NCBI GenBank assembly: GCA_046291875.1
Contig: JBKBSF010000002.1
Span: forward strand, 195,230 to 259,229
Direction: 5' to 3'
Source of the DNA: SKVR01 sp046291875
Lineage (GTDB): Bacteria > Bacteroidota > Bacteroidia > Bacteroidales > UBA7960
Length of the DNA stretch: 64,000 bases
Under the pieces are notes generated by a model. That model saw only the letters and a program-made list of their open reading frames with translations. It did not search any database and had not been told where the DNA came from. This document shows, one piece after another, positions 26,443 to 35,816 of the stretch (position 1 is its first letter; the number at the start of each line of letters is the position of its first letter). The translations under genes and the position numbers were made by a program.

Positions 26443-29400
26443 ATGCAAAAAGCCAGAAAATTTGGAACCTTTGGAGGGGTTTTCACTCCTGCCCTGCTTA
26501 CCATCCTGAGTGTTATTATGTATTTGCGCCTGGGCTGGATTGTAGGCCAGGTAGGTTTGTATTACACCATTGGTATTATTCTGGTAGCAAATATTATTGC
26601 CATCACCACTGGTTTAAGCTTGTCAAGCATTGCTACCGACAAGCGCGTTAAAGCCGGGGGGGTATATTATATGCTATCGCGCAGCCTGGGCCTTTCCATT
26701 GGGGGGGCGATCGGGGCTACGATCTACCTTGCCTTTGGATTGAGCATTGCACTCAATATTGTGGGGTTTGCTGAAAGTTTTCTGTCGGTCGATTCTGTCA
26801 GCAACTTCCTGGGTATGCATCCCGGTGCTGCATCCTATCGGATTATTGGAGCAGCCGTATTGCTTTTACTGGCAACCATTGCATTTATTAGTACCTCATT
26901 GGCAATCAAAACACAGTATCTTGTTCTAACGGCCATTGTACTATCCCTGATATCAATCATTGCCGGATTGATTCTCCGAACAGAGTTTCATCCTGTAAGC
27001 CCAGTAATGTTCCCCACTGAGTCAGCTCCTTCACTTGCGGTGATGTTTGCTGTCTTTTTTCCTGCAGCCACAGGTTTTATGCAAGGGGCCTCCATGTCTG
27101 GCGATCTGAAAGATCCCAGAAGGTCGATCCCCAAGGGAACGATGCTGGCAATATTTACGGGTTTGTTTATCAACCTGGCCCTGGCAGTGGGGTTTGGTCT
27201 GTTTGTTGACCGCGATCTGCTGCTTTCCGATACAGCCTTCCTGCAAAAAATTGCCATGGTACCACCTCTGGTGGTTGTGGGAATTTGGGGGGCAACTCTC
27301 TCTACGGCATTGGGTGCTATGCTTGGCGGTCCCAGGGTTGTGCAAGCTATGGCAGCCGATCGGCTGGCCCCGGGGTTTCTGGCAAAGGGATACGGGGTGA
27401 ACAATGAACCCCACAGAGCCATCCTGCTTACCTTTTTCATAGCCCTTTCAGCCATTTTGCTGGGAGACCTCAACACCATCGCCCGGATTGCCACCATGTT
27501 TTTCATTACGGCTTATGGCTTTATCAACCTTGCTTATGCACTGGAAAGCTGGGCCAGCAGTGATTTTCGCCCAACTTTCCGTATCCCACGTTGGGTAGGC
27601 TGGATCGGATTTGGTGCCAGCTTCCTGGTGATGATGCAAATTGATCCCATTGCCATGTTGGTGGCTTTTCTACTGCTGTGGATGGTTTGGTTTATCATGC
27701 GTAAGCGTGAAAAGAAATTTGATCCGGGAGACGTATGGCAGAGTGTATGGTCGAGTGTGGTGCGGCATTCATTGCATAAGATGGATACCCAAGCCATTGA
27801 AGAACGCAACTGGAAACCCAACATCATGCTTTTCAGCGGCAATCCGCAAACACGACCCCACCTTACAGAACTGGGCAAAGCGCTTATCGCCAACCACGGG
27901 CTGCTCACCATCATCAACTTCAAGGTATTTCCCCAGGGGCAAAAACCCCTTTCGCGTTTTCGTCAAACCCGACAAACCGAAGAAAGCCTCGCCGACAAAG
28001 GAATATTTACTCGTGAATACTACTGCAGCGACATTTACCAAGGCATAGAAAATCTTGCCGAAACATATGGTTTTGCCGGTGTTGAACCCAATACCGTATT
28101 GCTGGGATGGGCACGCCAAACAAGTGATCCGGTAAGATTTGCCAAACTACTGAACCACATCATTGCTTTAGACCTGAACCTGCTGCTTATGGATTATGAC
28201 AGCCAGCGCGGATTTGGCAAACGGCGCATGATCGATATCTGGTGGAGAGGCTCTGGCAATAACGGTAACCTGGCCATCAACCTGGTTAAGTTTCTCTGGC
28301 TCTCAGAAGAATGGAAGGATAGTAAAACCCGGCTCATGATCGAAAACCCCATTAACGATGAACGGGAAACCATCTACAATTTTGCCCGTGAGGTGCTTGA
28401 CAACCTAAGGGTAAATGCCGAGATCATGATCATAAACAATGAAATTGAGAAGAAGCCTTTTTATGACATCATCCGGGCCGAATCTGCTGATTCGGATATA
28501 ATTTTCCTGGGCTTGCCCGATATTGAAGAAGGACAGGAAGCAGACTTTGTAGAACAAACCCATGCCTTGTGCAGCGACCTGGGCACGGTTGTGCTCATCA
28601 AAGCGTCCACCCAGTTTAAAAGACTGAACATAGGCCTGCGGCAAAAGCCTCACGACCGGCTTGCCCAGTTTCCGGAAAGCAGTCCCGTGCGCATACAACA
28701 CATTCGCTGGCCCAAAGATGAGCAGCGTGCAGCATTTGCCAAAGGGCTCTACGCTCAAACCAGCGATCTGATCCACGAGATGCGAAACCAGGCCTTCGGA
28801 AAAATGTTGTACCAGTTTGCCGATATTCTGGCCAATGCCCGCAACCGGGTAAATGCTACCTTTGGCATCATCCAGAAAAAAATGGAGGAGCAACCCAGCC
28901 AGATGATGCAGATCATGTTTAAGCTTACGGGCAATTCCTTCAGCCGTTACGAACAGATCCTGCTCAACCTGCGCGATCCATTGCTTGCCGATCAGCAAAA
29001 AAACCTGGAGCTTTATTTCAGTGCCTTCACAGAAAAAAGCCAGAAACTGCTGCAATCCATACCTGAGAAGATCACTTTAGACCTCAATCCGGAGTATCTG
29101 CAGCCCGAGCCCGGCGATATGCTCTCCCTGAAATGGTACAAATGGAGAAAACGCCTGCAGTCGCGATCGCATCCACGACAGAATATCAGTGCACGTAAAC
29201 TGGCCGAAAGTCAATATCCGCAGACCTTCCATGCCATTAAAGAGAAGCTTTGGCATAAGCTTTCTGCACTGAGTATGCAATATGTAATTGAGCAGCAGAA
29301 AGCTTTCAAGCAGTTCCGCGACAGCCTCCATATTCTGGAAACTGCCATGGAACAAAACTTATATACCCCTGAATTGCTGCAGGAGGAAAGAGCAAAAGTA

Positions 29401-31602
29401 GAGGCAGTATTTGCCAGTTTACGCAGTTTCCTGCATGAAGCCGAAAAGGAGTTTTTTCAGCTGGCAGAAGAGGAGAACAACCATGCCATTCAAAACATAT
29501 GCGATGCACTGGGAGAAGTCCATCCCGATTCAGGTTTGAAGAAAACTGGAATCAAAAAGTTCAGAAAAGCCAGGCTCAGGAGTATTGAGGATTACCCGGA
29601 GGTATGGAGGCGCAACCTGAGCATGCAGATCAACTTCAACCTCCTGGAGCTCACCCTATCGTCGGTAGACTATAAGATGTGGCGTATTCTTGCACGAACC
29701 ACATTCCAGTTGCAGGATTTCATCAGAAACCCCCAGGGGCATACATTACAAATCAATCCTGAAAGCATTATTGCTTTTACACAGGATGCCATGGCAAGAT
29801 CGGACCGGCAAGAGAGTATTGCTCAGCCCGATTTTAAAACCCTGCCCACCGACGATCTCTACCAGCGAGTAAAAGACATTGAGGATGATACTCTGGAAAA
29901 GATCAATCAATCGCTCAGCCGGATCCCCAGCCATGCGCGGCTACCCCGTAAGCTCATTGCTGCCGATCTTATATCGCTTACAGCCTCCGAGCTGGAAACG
30001 GAAAAGTTTGAGGTATCAAAACTGATCAACTTCATCATCCAGAACGATCTGATATCCCCCTTGCAAAAACAAATGCAACAATACAGCAGGGAGCTTCACA
30101 CTCTCGAACTGGAGATACTGGAGATTGCCCGATTGATACGTATTACCCTTACCGGCGACAAAGAAGATGTAGTACATATTCCCGACAAGTACTTTTTTGC
30201 CGAACAAAACGAAAGGGCCCAAATGGCATTGCAGAGGATGCAGGATCTGGCCATTTCGATCGAAGACCGTTTGCGCAATCTCTTCAATAAAACCTCGGCC
30301 CAGCTGAGCCCCCCGGTTTTTCTGAAGACAGCCGAAAACATGAGGCTTTACAGTAAAACCAGGGAAAAGTCAACCCGAAAACAAGGCCTGTTGAAGCGCA
30401 GGGTCGATCTGTGGCGCGACCGGCTGAGGCGTTTGCTGGTAAAGATCTGGTTCGACAGAAGCAAAAGGCTGGTGTATGCCCACGGTTTGCGTATCAGCGA
30501 AAAGGACGACTTCTTACCGGTGAGTCAATTACACGCTCTGAATGAGGCTGTATCTGTTAAAAACCCGATCCTGGATCAGATACCACCCTACTACCAGCAG
30601 TTGTTTCTGCGTAAGAACAACTACTTTATGGATTTCTGGCACGGAAAAGACCGCGACCTGGAAGAGGCCCAAAAGATCATCCGACGACACGAGCGGGGCT
30701 ACAGCGGCGCCTTGCTGATAAGGGGAGAGCACAATACCGGCAAAACCTTTATGGCAAACTACATCTGTCATCGGTTTCTGGCCCACCGGCCGGTATTTGT
30801 GGTGCAACCTCCTTTTGCCGGATCGGCCCATGCAGCTGATTTCCTGAAGGCTCTTCAGAAAGCCACTGAGAAACCTTTAGGGGTTCAAAAGCTGATGAAA
30901 TCGCTGCCCGAAAGATCGGTAATTGTGATAGAAGACCTGGAGCTGTGGTGGGAGAAAAATCCTGAAGGGTTAAAGGTACTGCAGTTGATTTGCGGATTGA
31001 TTGAGAAATATGGCAGCCGTACGTTGTTCATTATCAATGTAAACCTGCATGCCTTTAACAGCATCAGCAAATTCAAACGCCTGGACCCCTGGCTGCTGGG
31101 ATCGGTAACCTGCCATCCATTCCATGCTGAAGAGCTCAAAACCATCTTGTTGCAACGCCATGGTTCGGGCAATCTCAAGTTTGTTTTCAATGGTAAGAGG
31201 GAGAACGAGATGCGCTCGTGGGACCACGCCCGCCTTTTCAATACCTATTTCAACTACACCCGCGGCAATATTGGCCTGGCACTTCAAACCTGGATGTCGT
31301 CCATAGATCAGGTAAAGAACAATGTTCTGTACATTACACAGCCTAAGCGTCCGGATCTTGCTGCATTCAACAAACTCAACTCCGAAACCCTGATCTTCCT
31401 GGTGCAGTTTATTTTGCACAAAAGGCTCAACCTGGAAAAGATCCAGCGACTTATGCTTTTCTCGCCCGAGCAAGCCCGCGAGAAGATCATGCAACTCAAA
31501 AGGGCATCCCTGGTTACCGAACCTAACCCCGGGGTGTATATGCTCAACCCCAATCTTCACCCCTTTATAAGGGAATATCTGCTGGAAAAAGAACTGTTGT
31601 AA
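26443..31602 (+). CDS. SLC12-type cation-chloride cotransporter fused to helical region and P-loop ATPase
   Basis: 1719 residues from the ATG at 26443. Residues 1-430 are a 12-helix APC-superfamily transporter whose first helix (FGGVFTPALLTILSV, then MYLRLGWIVGQVG) closely follows the NKCC/KCC pattern. About 455-740 match the SLC12 C-terminal cytosolic domain, including NTVLLGWARQ and IDIWWRGSGNNGNL. About 760-1400 is a long charged helical region without a family I recognise. About 1420-1640 is a P-loop ATPase with Walker A GEHNTGKT (about 1428-1435) and Walker B SVIVIEDLE (about 1491-1499), followed by a winged-helix-like end (QRLMLFSPEQAREKIMQLKR). Animal SLC12 proteins end after the cytosolic domain, so the ATPase fusion is unusual. 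It is probably K+/Na+/Cl- or amino-acid symport gated by a nucleotide-driven regulator. The start at 26443 is favoured by the promoter overlap and by homology of the first helix. Confidence 0.87.
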   Translation: MQKARKFGTFGGVFTPALLTILSVIMYLRLGWIVGQVGLYYTIGIILVANIIAITTGLSLSSIATDKRVKAGGVYYMLSRSLGLSIGGAIGATIYLAFGLSIALNIVGFAESFLSVDSVSNFLGMHPGAASYRIIGAAVLLLLATIAFISTSLAIKTQYLVLTAIVLSLISIIAGLILRTEFHPVSPVMFPTESAPSLAVMFAVFFPAATGFMQGASMSGDLKDPRRSIPKGTMLAIFTGLFINLALAVGFGLFVDRDLLLSDTAFLQKIAMVPPLVVVGIWGATLSTALGAMLGGPRVVQAMAADRLAPGFLAKGYGVNNEPHRAILLTFFIALSAILLGDLNTIARIATMFFITAYGFINLAYALESWASSDFRPTFRIPRWVGWIGFGASFLVMMQIDPIAMLVAFLLLWMVWFIMRKREKKFDPGDVWQSVWSSVVRHSLHKMDTQAIEERNWKPNIMLFSGNPQTRPHLTELGKALIANHGLLTIINFKVFPQGQKPLSRFRQTRQTEESLADKGIFTREYYCSDIYQGIENLAETYGFAGVEPNTVLLGWARQTSDPVRFAKLLNHIIALDLNLLLMDYDSQRGFGKRRMIDIWWRGSGNNGNLAINLVKFLWLSEEWKDSKTRLMIENPINDERETIYNFAREVLDNLRVNAEIMIINNEIEKKPFYDIIRAESADSDIIFLGLPDIEEGQEADFVEQTHALCSDLGTVVLIKASTQFKRLNIGLRQKPHDRLAQFPESSPVRIQHIRWPKDEQRAAFAKGLYAQTSDLIHEMRNQAFGKMLYQFADILANARNRVNATFGIIQKKMEEQPSQMMQIMFKLTGNSFSRYEQILLNLRDPLLADQQKNLELYFSAFTEKSQKLLQSIPEKITLDLNPEYLQPEPGDMLSLKWYKWRKRLQSRSHPRQNISARKLAESQYPQTFHAIKEKLWHKLSALSMQYVIEQQKAFKQFRDSLHILETAMEQNLYTPELLQEERAKVEAVFASLRSFLHEAEKEFFQLAEEENNHAIQNICDALGEVHPDSGLKKTGIKKFRKARLRSIEDYPEVWRRNLSMQINFNLLELTLSSVDYKMWRILARTTFQLQDFIRNPQGHTLQINPESIIAFTQDAMARSDRQESIAQPDFKTLPTDDLYQRVKDIEDDTLEKINQSLSRIPSHARLPRKLIAADLISLTASELETEKFEVSKLINFIIQNDLISPLQKQMQQYSRELHTLELEILEIARLIRITLTGDKEDVVHIPDKYFFAEQNERAQMALQRMQDLAISIEDRLRNLFNKTSAQLSPPVFLKTAENMRLYSKTREKSTRKQGLLKRRVDLWRDRLRRLLVKIWFDRSKRLVYAHGLRISEKDDFLPVSQLHALNEAVSVKNPILDQIPPYYQQLFLRKNNYFMDFWHGKDRDLEEAQKIIRRHERGYSGALLIRGEHNTGKTFMANYICHRFLAHRPVFVVQPPFAGSAHAADFLKALQKATEKPLGVQKLMKSLPERSVIVIEDLELWWEKNPEGLKVLQLICGLIEKYGSRTLFIINVNLHAFNSISKFKRLDPWLLGSVTCHPFHAEELKTILLQRHGSGNLKFVFNGKRENEMRSWDHARLFNTYFNYTRGNIGLALQTWMSSIDQVKNNVLYITQPKRPDLAAFNKLNSETLIFLVQFILHKRLNLEKIQRLMLFSPEQAREKIMQLKRASLVTEPNPGVYMLNPNLHPFIREYLLEKELL

Positions 31603-31648
31603 AACCCACTATAACTCCAACGAAACTGTTAATTAAAAATCAAGGCTT

Positions 31649-32398
31649 ATGGAAACCTCAGGCATGAGCATATTTCAATTCTCCATTATCATTTTCCTGT
31701 TTGTGGGAGGGGTCATTTTTGTGGGTTTCCGGCTGATTCGCTATCTGATGCAGTTTTTCCGGTTTGCTGAAGTGCAACGTCGCTTATTGATAAGGTATTT
31801 ACCCATGGCCGAACTCATTGCCTGGATTCTGTTTCTGCTCTGGGGCAGTCAGTACCTGTTTTCACGGTCGCCCTTGATCACAGTGATCCCTTTACTGGTA
31901 TTGCTGGTATTGCTGTTGTACCTGGCCTGGTATACCCTGAAAGACATTACTGCCGGTGTAATCTTCAAAACGGGGCAGACCCACCGTATTCACGATCATA
32001 TCGAAGTTGCAGGAGTAAAAGGTAAAATTGTAGCCATTGGGCTTCGAAACCTGGAGATTGAAGACTATGATGGCCGCACCATCAGTATTCCGTACAGCAG
32101 GGTTATCGGCCATGTATTGCTGCGCTCGCACCCTTCGCAAAGTCTGCTGAGCCATAGCTTTGTGCTGCAGATTGAGCATAACCAACCCACAGATATCTTT
32201 GCATTGAAAGACAGGATCCGAATCCAGATACTCAGCCTTCCGTGGGCTTCCCAGAAGAAAGAACCCAGGATAGAGATTCTTGAGGAAAAGGAGAGCCATT
32301 CCCTGTTCCATATTACCATTTTCAGTCTTGATGAAATGTATTTCCAGAAAACACAGAAACTGCTTGCACAGCAATTCAATGCAATCATAAAATCATGA
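31649..32398 (+). CDS. MscS-type mechanosensitive ion channel domain protein
   Basis: A 249-residue protein with three to four membrane helices (about 8-30, 50-70, 76-105) and an MscS beta domain (TAGVIFKTGQTHRIHDHIEV, VKGKIVAIGLRNLEIEDYDG, RTISIPYSRVIG). The pore helix preceding the beta domain is YLAWYTLKDITAGVIF. The C-terminal alpha/beta domain is short. It would release solutes or ions on osmotic down-shock. It begins 46 bases after the SLC12-ATPase fusion, presumably in the same transcript, pairing an ion uptake/efflux system with a tension-gated channel. Confidence 0.85.
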   Translation: METSGMSIFQFSIIIFLFVGGVIFVGFRLIRYLMQFFRFAEVQRRLLIRYLPMAELIAWILFLLWGSQYLFSRSPLITVIPLLVLLVLLLYLAWYTLKDITAGVIFKTGQTHRIHDHIEVAGVKGKIVAIGLRNLEIEDYDGRTISIPYSRVIGHVLLRSHPSQSLLSHSFVLQIEHNQPTDIFALKDRIRIQILSLPWASQKKEPRIEILEEKESHSLFHITIFSLDEMYFQKTQKLLAQQFNAIIKS

Positions 32399-32450
32399 GT
32401 GCAGGCACTTTAAATTGTTCCGGCATAAAAACCAATTTAATTTCCATACA

Positions 32451-32825
32451 ATGATCGGGATCGCAATCTTTATGTTGCTGATGGGTGCTGGTATTGTCAG
32501 CATCTGGGCCATGGACATGACCAAAGGAAAATTTGGGTCTAAGTACCGCTTCTTTAGCTGGACCAACGACGGAGGTGATTTGATGTGGCCGCATATTCTG
32601 GCAGAATACCTTACTGCAGCAGGCCTCATTGCATCGGGCATAGCCATTTTCCTGAACCTGTCATGGTTCTATCCTTTTACCCTGATTTCGCTGGGAGCCC
32701 TTTTTTACACCTCTCTGAACAGCCTTAGCTGGGTATTTGCAGATCAATCGCGCTTACCTTATGGTATCCCCATGATGGTGGCGTTGGCGGGCAGTGCAAT
32801 AGCCATTGTGGTGCTGGTAATATAA
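32451..32825 (+). CDS. Small four-helix membrane protein of unknown function
   Basis: 124 residues from the ATG at 32451; an upstream ATG at 32415 would add twelve polar residues before the first helix. Four hydrophobic helices are evident: MIGIAIFMLLMGAGIVSIW, YLTAAGLIASGIAIFLNL, FYPFTLISLGALFYTSLNSL and MMVALAGSAIAIVVLVI. It has no recognised domain. It follows the MscS gene by 52 bases on the same strand and ends the apparent operon; a stem-loop terminator follows at 32837-32880. Confidence 0.7.
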   Translation: MIGIAIFMLLMGAGIVSIWAMDMTKGKFGSKYRFFSWTNDGGDLMWPHILAEYLTAAGLIASGIAIFLNLSWFYPFTLISLGALFYTSLNSLSWVFADQSRLPYGIPMMVALAGSAIAIVVLVI

Positions 32826-32836
32826 TTCAAAGTAAC

Positions 32837-32880
32837 CCGGAGAAAACCACCCTTTAGTTTACCAGGGAGAAATTCTCCGG
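32837..32880. terminator. Bidirectional stem-loop between convergent operons
   Basis: CCGGAGAA (32837-32844) and TTCTCCGG (32873-32880) form a perfect 8-bp stem with a 28-base loop that itself can pair partly. It lies between the ends of the membrane protein gene (32825) and the hydrogenase gene (32902). Confidence 0.55.
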
Positions 32881-32901
32881 ATTACTCTTTGCAACAGCAG
32901 G

Positions 32902-34350
32902 CTAATGCTGTTCTTCAAAAACCTTGTCAATGGACGGAGCGTTTTTCATGGCCTCTTTGAGTTGACGGGCAGCCACCTTGGGGTTGCTGATTACATTGCA
33001 GCCACCGATGCATCCATTCTCGCACGACATAACCTCTACAAAATTGGCATCACTGGATTTGGCAAAAGACTTCAAAAGCCGGATATTGCTTTTGTCGAGT
33101 CCATTGATTACCATATCCTTCATTTCCGGGGCCAGGGTTTTTACTGCGGCCGCCACACCTCCGGCAGCGGCAAACCCGCGTGCCAGGGCTGCAGGTACAT
33201 ACTCTGTACCGGTATCGTCCAGACTTTTCAGGTCTATACCTCTTGCTACCAACCACGAACCATACTCCTCAAAACTAAGGGTGTAGTCCACAAGCGGGTT
33301 GTGATACACCTCGTGGCGTTTGGCAGTGCAAGGGCTTATAAACACCAGGCAGGCTTCAGGGTGCCTTTCGCGTACCATCTGAGCGGTATAATACAGAGGG
33401 GTGTGAGTATGAGACACGAAGGGTTTCAAATCGGGGCTATGCTTCTCGACCCACGAGGTATACGATGGGCAGCATGAAGATGTCATTACATGAGCACCTT
33501 CACTCATTTTTTCACGCCATTCTTCGGCCTCATTGAGAATGGTCTGTTCGGCTCCCTGGGCAACTTCATATACGTGCTCAAACCCCAGGTGCCTGAAGCT
33601 GTTTATAATTCTGCCTATCTCAGCTCCGAACTGTCCGGCAATGGCAGGAGCCATTAATGCTATAAGGCTCCGTCCCTCCTTTTTGGCTTTAAAAATGTCG
33701 ACCAGATTTGATTTTTCCATAACAGCACCAAAAGGACAAGCCACAATGCACTTTCCGCAATTGATGCACTTTTCGGGATTTATCTCCTCAACTCCCCTGT
33801 CATTCTTACTGATGGCATTTACCGGGCAAACCTCCTCGCAGGGCACCGGCATGTACACAATGGCATGGAAAGGGCACATTTTCAAACATTTACCGCAATT
33901 CACGCATAATTTATGGTTGATATGGGCTTTGCCATCAATAAACACCATGGCATCTTTGGGGCAGTTGTTGATACAGGGTCTTGCAACACACCCCCTGCAA
34001 AGGTTAGACACTTCATAGCTGGTTTGCCGGCACGAAGAACATGCTTCATCCACAACTGTAAGAAACATATCTGAATGCTCCTTCCTCTCAATGGCCATGC
34101 GAGCATAAGTAGACAAAGGGGTGAGCTCGTCGGTCTCATCCTGGATGTTAAATCCCAGAATGGCCATAAGCTTGTATTTGAGGACAGCCCTGTCCTTATG
34201 CACACAACAACGTACCGGGGCATTGTATCGGGGTCTGATTTCCAGGGGGATTCGGTCAATCCGCTCCTCAAGTTGATCATTCTCCAGAAGTTTTACAATC
34301 CTTGTAAGCAGATCACGCCGGATGATCATTGCATTATTGGTTACAGACAT
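32902..34350 (-). CDS. Monomeric [FeFe] hydrogenase, group B type
   Basis: A 482-residue cytoplasmic protein. The N-terminal region (LLTRIVKLLENDQLEERIDRIP pattern) and overall size fit the group B1/B3 [FeFe] hydrogenase family. Several ferredoxin-type clusters lie between residues 104 and 205 (CxxC and CxxCxxCxxxCP sets such as CVNCGKCLKMCP and CINCGKCIVACP). The H-cluster motifs are complete: L1 TSSCCPS (Cys293/294), L2 SPCTAKR (Cys341), L3 CENGCIGGC (Cys443/447), and the proton-relay cysteine of the L1 pair is present. It reduces protons or oxidises H2 with ferredoxin as the likely partner. Last gene of the five-gene operon, 12 bases after the 2Fe-2S protein. The HydEFG maturases it needs are not in the window. 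Confidence 0.9.
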   Translation of the reverse strand: MSVTNNAMIIRRDLLTRIVKLLENDQLEERIDRIPLEIRPRYNAPVRCCVHKDRAVLKYKLMAILGFNIQDETDELTPLSTYARMAIERKEHSDMFLTVVDEACSSCRQTSYEVSNLCRGCVARPCINNCPKDAMVFIDGKAHINHKLCVNCGKCLKMCPFHAIVYMPVPCEEVCPVNAISKNDRGVEEINPEKCINCGKCIVACPFGAVMEKSNLVDIFKAKKEGRSLIALMAPAIAGQFGAEIGRIINSFRHLGFEHVYEVAQGAEQTILNEAEEWREKMSEGAHVMTSSCCPSYTSWVEKHSPDLKPFVSHTHTPLYYTAQMVRERHPEACLVFISPCTAKRHEVYHNPLVDYTLSFEEYGSWLVARGIDLKSLDDTGTEYVPAALARGFAAAGGVAAAVKTLAPEMKDMVINGLDKSNIRLLKSFAKSSDANFVEVMSCENGCIGGCNVISNPKVAARQLKEAMKNAPSIDKVFEEQH

Positions 34351-34362
34351 AACAAAAGACGA

Positions 34363-34623
34363 TTATTTTTCAAGTTCATTTTTCACCACTTCCAACAGGC
34401 TTTGAATATTGGCTTGCTGCACTTTACGATCGTTTACCAGCACGAAAGGAGGCTTGCATCCATCCTCGGCATCGCAAATTCCCAGGCAGGGAGACCCGGT
34501 AATGATCACCTGATCTTTCAGATGAGCGGGAAGGTATTCGCTAAACAATTGAAGCTCGGCACCACCCATAAGGTAGCAGTGAGTACCGGCACAGATTCTT
34601 ACTAAAACAGTTTTTGTTTCCAT
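34363..34623 (-). CDS. Thioredoxin-like [2Fe-2S] ferredoxin (NuoE-like)
   Basis: An 86-residue protein with the four-cysteine pattern of the thioredoxin-like 2Fe-2S fold: ICAGTHC (Cys11, Cys16) and PCLGIC. It resembles the C-terminal half of NuoE and HndA. It starts 5 bases after the phosphatase stop and precedes the group B hydrogenase by 12 bases, so it probably carries electrons to or from that enzyme. No NuoF-like flavoprotein, the usual partner, is encoded nearby. It is a paralogue of the protein at 37561, with the first cysteine pair at identical positions. Confidence 0.88.
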   Translation of the reverse strand: METKTVLVRICAGTHCYLMGGAELQLFSEYLPAHLKDQVIITGSPCLGICDAEDGCKPPFVLVNDRKVQQANIQSLLEVVKNELEK

Positions 34624-34628
34624 AACAG

Positions 34629-35816
34629 TTATATAAATTGCAGATGAACTTCTTTAAGGAACTTTTCTTCCAGCAGCCTGACAACCTTTCGCATAACATT
34701 GCGTCGGATCTCCAGTTCTACAGGCAATGAGGGATCCTGGTGTGCCACATTTATTTTGGTACCAACCACCAGGTGGATAACATCAGAATCCATAAGCATT
34801 TTAAGGATTTCAACGGCAGGTCCACTGCCTGTTATCTGGGAGTTTGTTTGCTTTTCGAGCAATTCGGCAAGTTTTCCTATGGTAAGAATTCCTTCGGTAA
34901 CCAGGTCAAAGCCTTCCATCCGTGAGGCAGGGGGCAACCCGGATTCATCCAGATCGAGCCCCACATCAATGTCGAGGTTTAGCTCGCGGGCCACTACTTT
35001 TGAAGTAGTACCTCCACAGATCACTTTCTTACCCTGGAAGGATGATGCCATTTCTGCCAGAACCTTGTCTTTGGCCTCATCATAAGGAGGTCCGGAGCAG
35101 ATGAGCATGCGTCGGGGTTTTCTAAAATGCAGCACTGCGCACGAAATATCATCCTTGGGCTTGTACACATCGTTGGTACAGGATTTCTTCACCACCAGCC
35201 GGGCCAGCTCGTGGGCCGATATTCTGGGGTCCTCTGCAAGGGTTTTCTCTACCCACTCTATCAACCCCTCCTCTCCATAACCAAAAGGCATATTTACACT
35301 CCCAATACCACTTTGGGTAACTCCATCAGAAGGAATGACAATACGGTCGTCGAGCTGAAGAGCAAACTGCGACAGAAGCATTTTACGCTTTCGCTGGTCA
35401 TTCCAGTCTATTACGAGCTCTGTTTTGGGCATTTCAATCTTTTTTCCCTGCCTGAACAGCAGCCATGGGGGGTTGTCGAATTCAATGATCCTTGCCTCTC
35501 CCCCGGTTTCGATATCGGCAATGGTAAAAGTGGCATAGCTTATCTGGCGCTGTTTATCAACAGGCAGTGTAGACATAATGATCTTGGCAGTACGCTCAAT
35601 GGGTTGTTTCTGCAAAGTAAAATTTACCGCCATAGATGCAGTAAGTGTGGCCAGCACATTGGCTTTGATACCGCTTCCCAGGCCATCCGATAGGGCTACC
35701 ACGGTACGGTCTTCAGCTTTTATCTTACGCGAAAGAAAAGCATCTCCACAAACCTGGCAACCCTCCTTGGAGACCTGCACACAGTCTACATCAATATGAT
35801 AAGCTTTCCGGATCAT
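34629..35816 (-). CDS. PP2C/SpoIIE-type serine phosphatase of the hydrogenase-sensor operon
   Basis: A 395-residue soluble protein. Residues 1-230 are a SpoIIE-type PP2C phosphatase with metal motifs GDAF, LSDGLGSGIKAN, PSDGVTQSG and KDDISCAVL. Residues 235-395 form a second alpha/beta domain (RMLICSGPPYDEAKDKVL, CGGTTSKVVA) that I cannot assign. It overlaps the end of the sensory hydrogenase gene by 26 bases, strong evidence of coupled translation and common function. Phosphatases or kinases are regular companions of PAS-containing group C/D [FeFe] hydrogenases. The sensory hydrogenase probably controls this phosphatase in response to H2, and the target protein is unknown. Confidence 0.85.
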   Translation of the reverse strand: MIRKAYHIDVDCVQVSKEGCQVCGDAFLSRKIKAEDRTVVALSDGLGSGIKANVLATLTASMAVNFTLQKQPIERTAKIIMSTLPVDKQRQISYATFTIADIETGGEARIIEFDNPPWLLFRQGKKIEMPKTELVIDWNDQRKRKMLLSQFALQLDDRIVIPSDGVTQSGIGSVNMPFGYGEEGLIEWVEKTLAEDPRISAHELARLVVKKSCTNDVYKPKDDISCAVLHFRKPRRMLICSGPPYDEAKDKVLAEMASSFQGKKVICGGTTSKVVARELNLDIDVGLDLDESGLPPASRMEGFDLVTEGILTIGKLAELLEKQTNSQITGSGPAVEILKMLMDSDVIHLVVGTKINVAHQDPSLPVELEIRRNVMRKVVRLLEEKFLKEVHLQFI

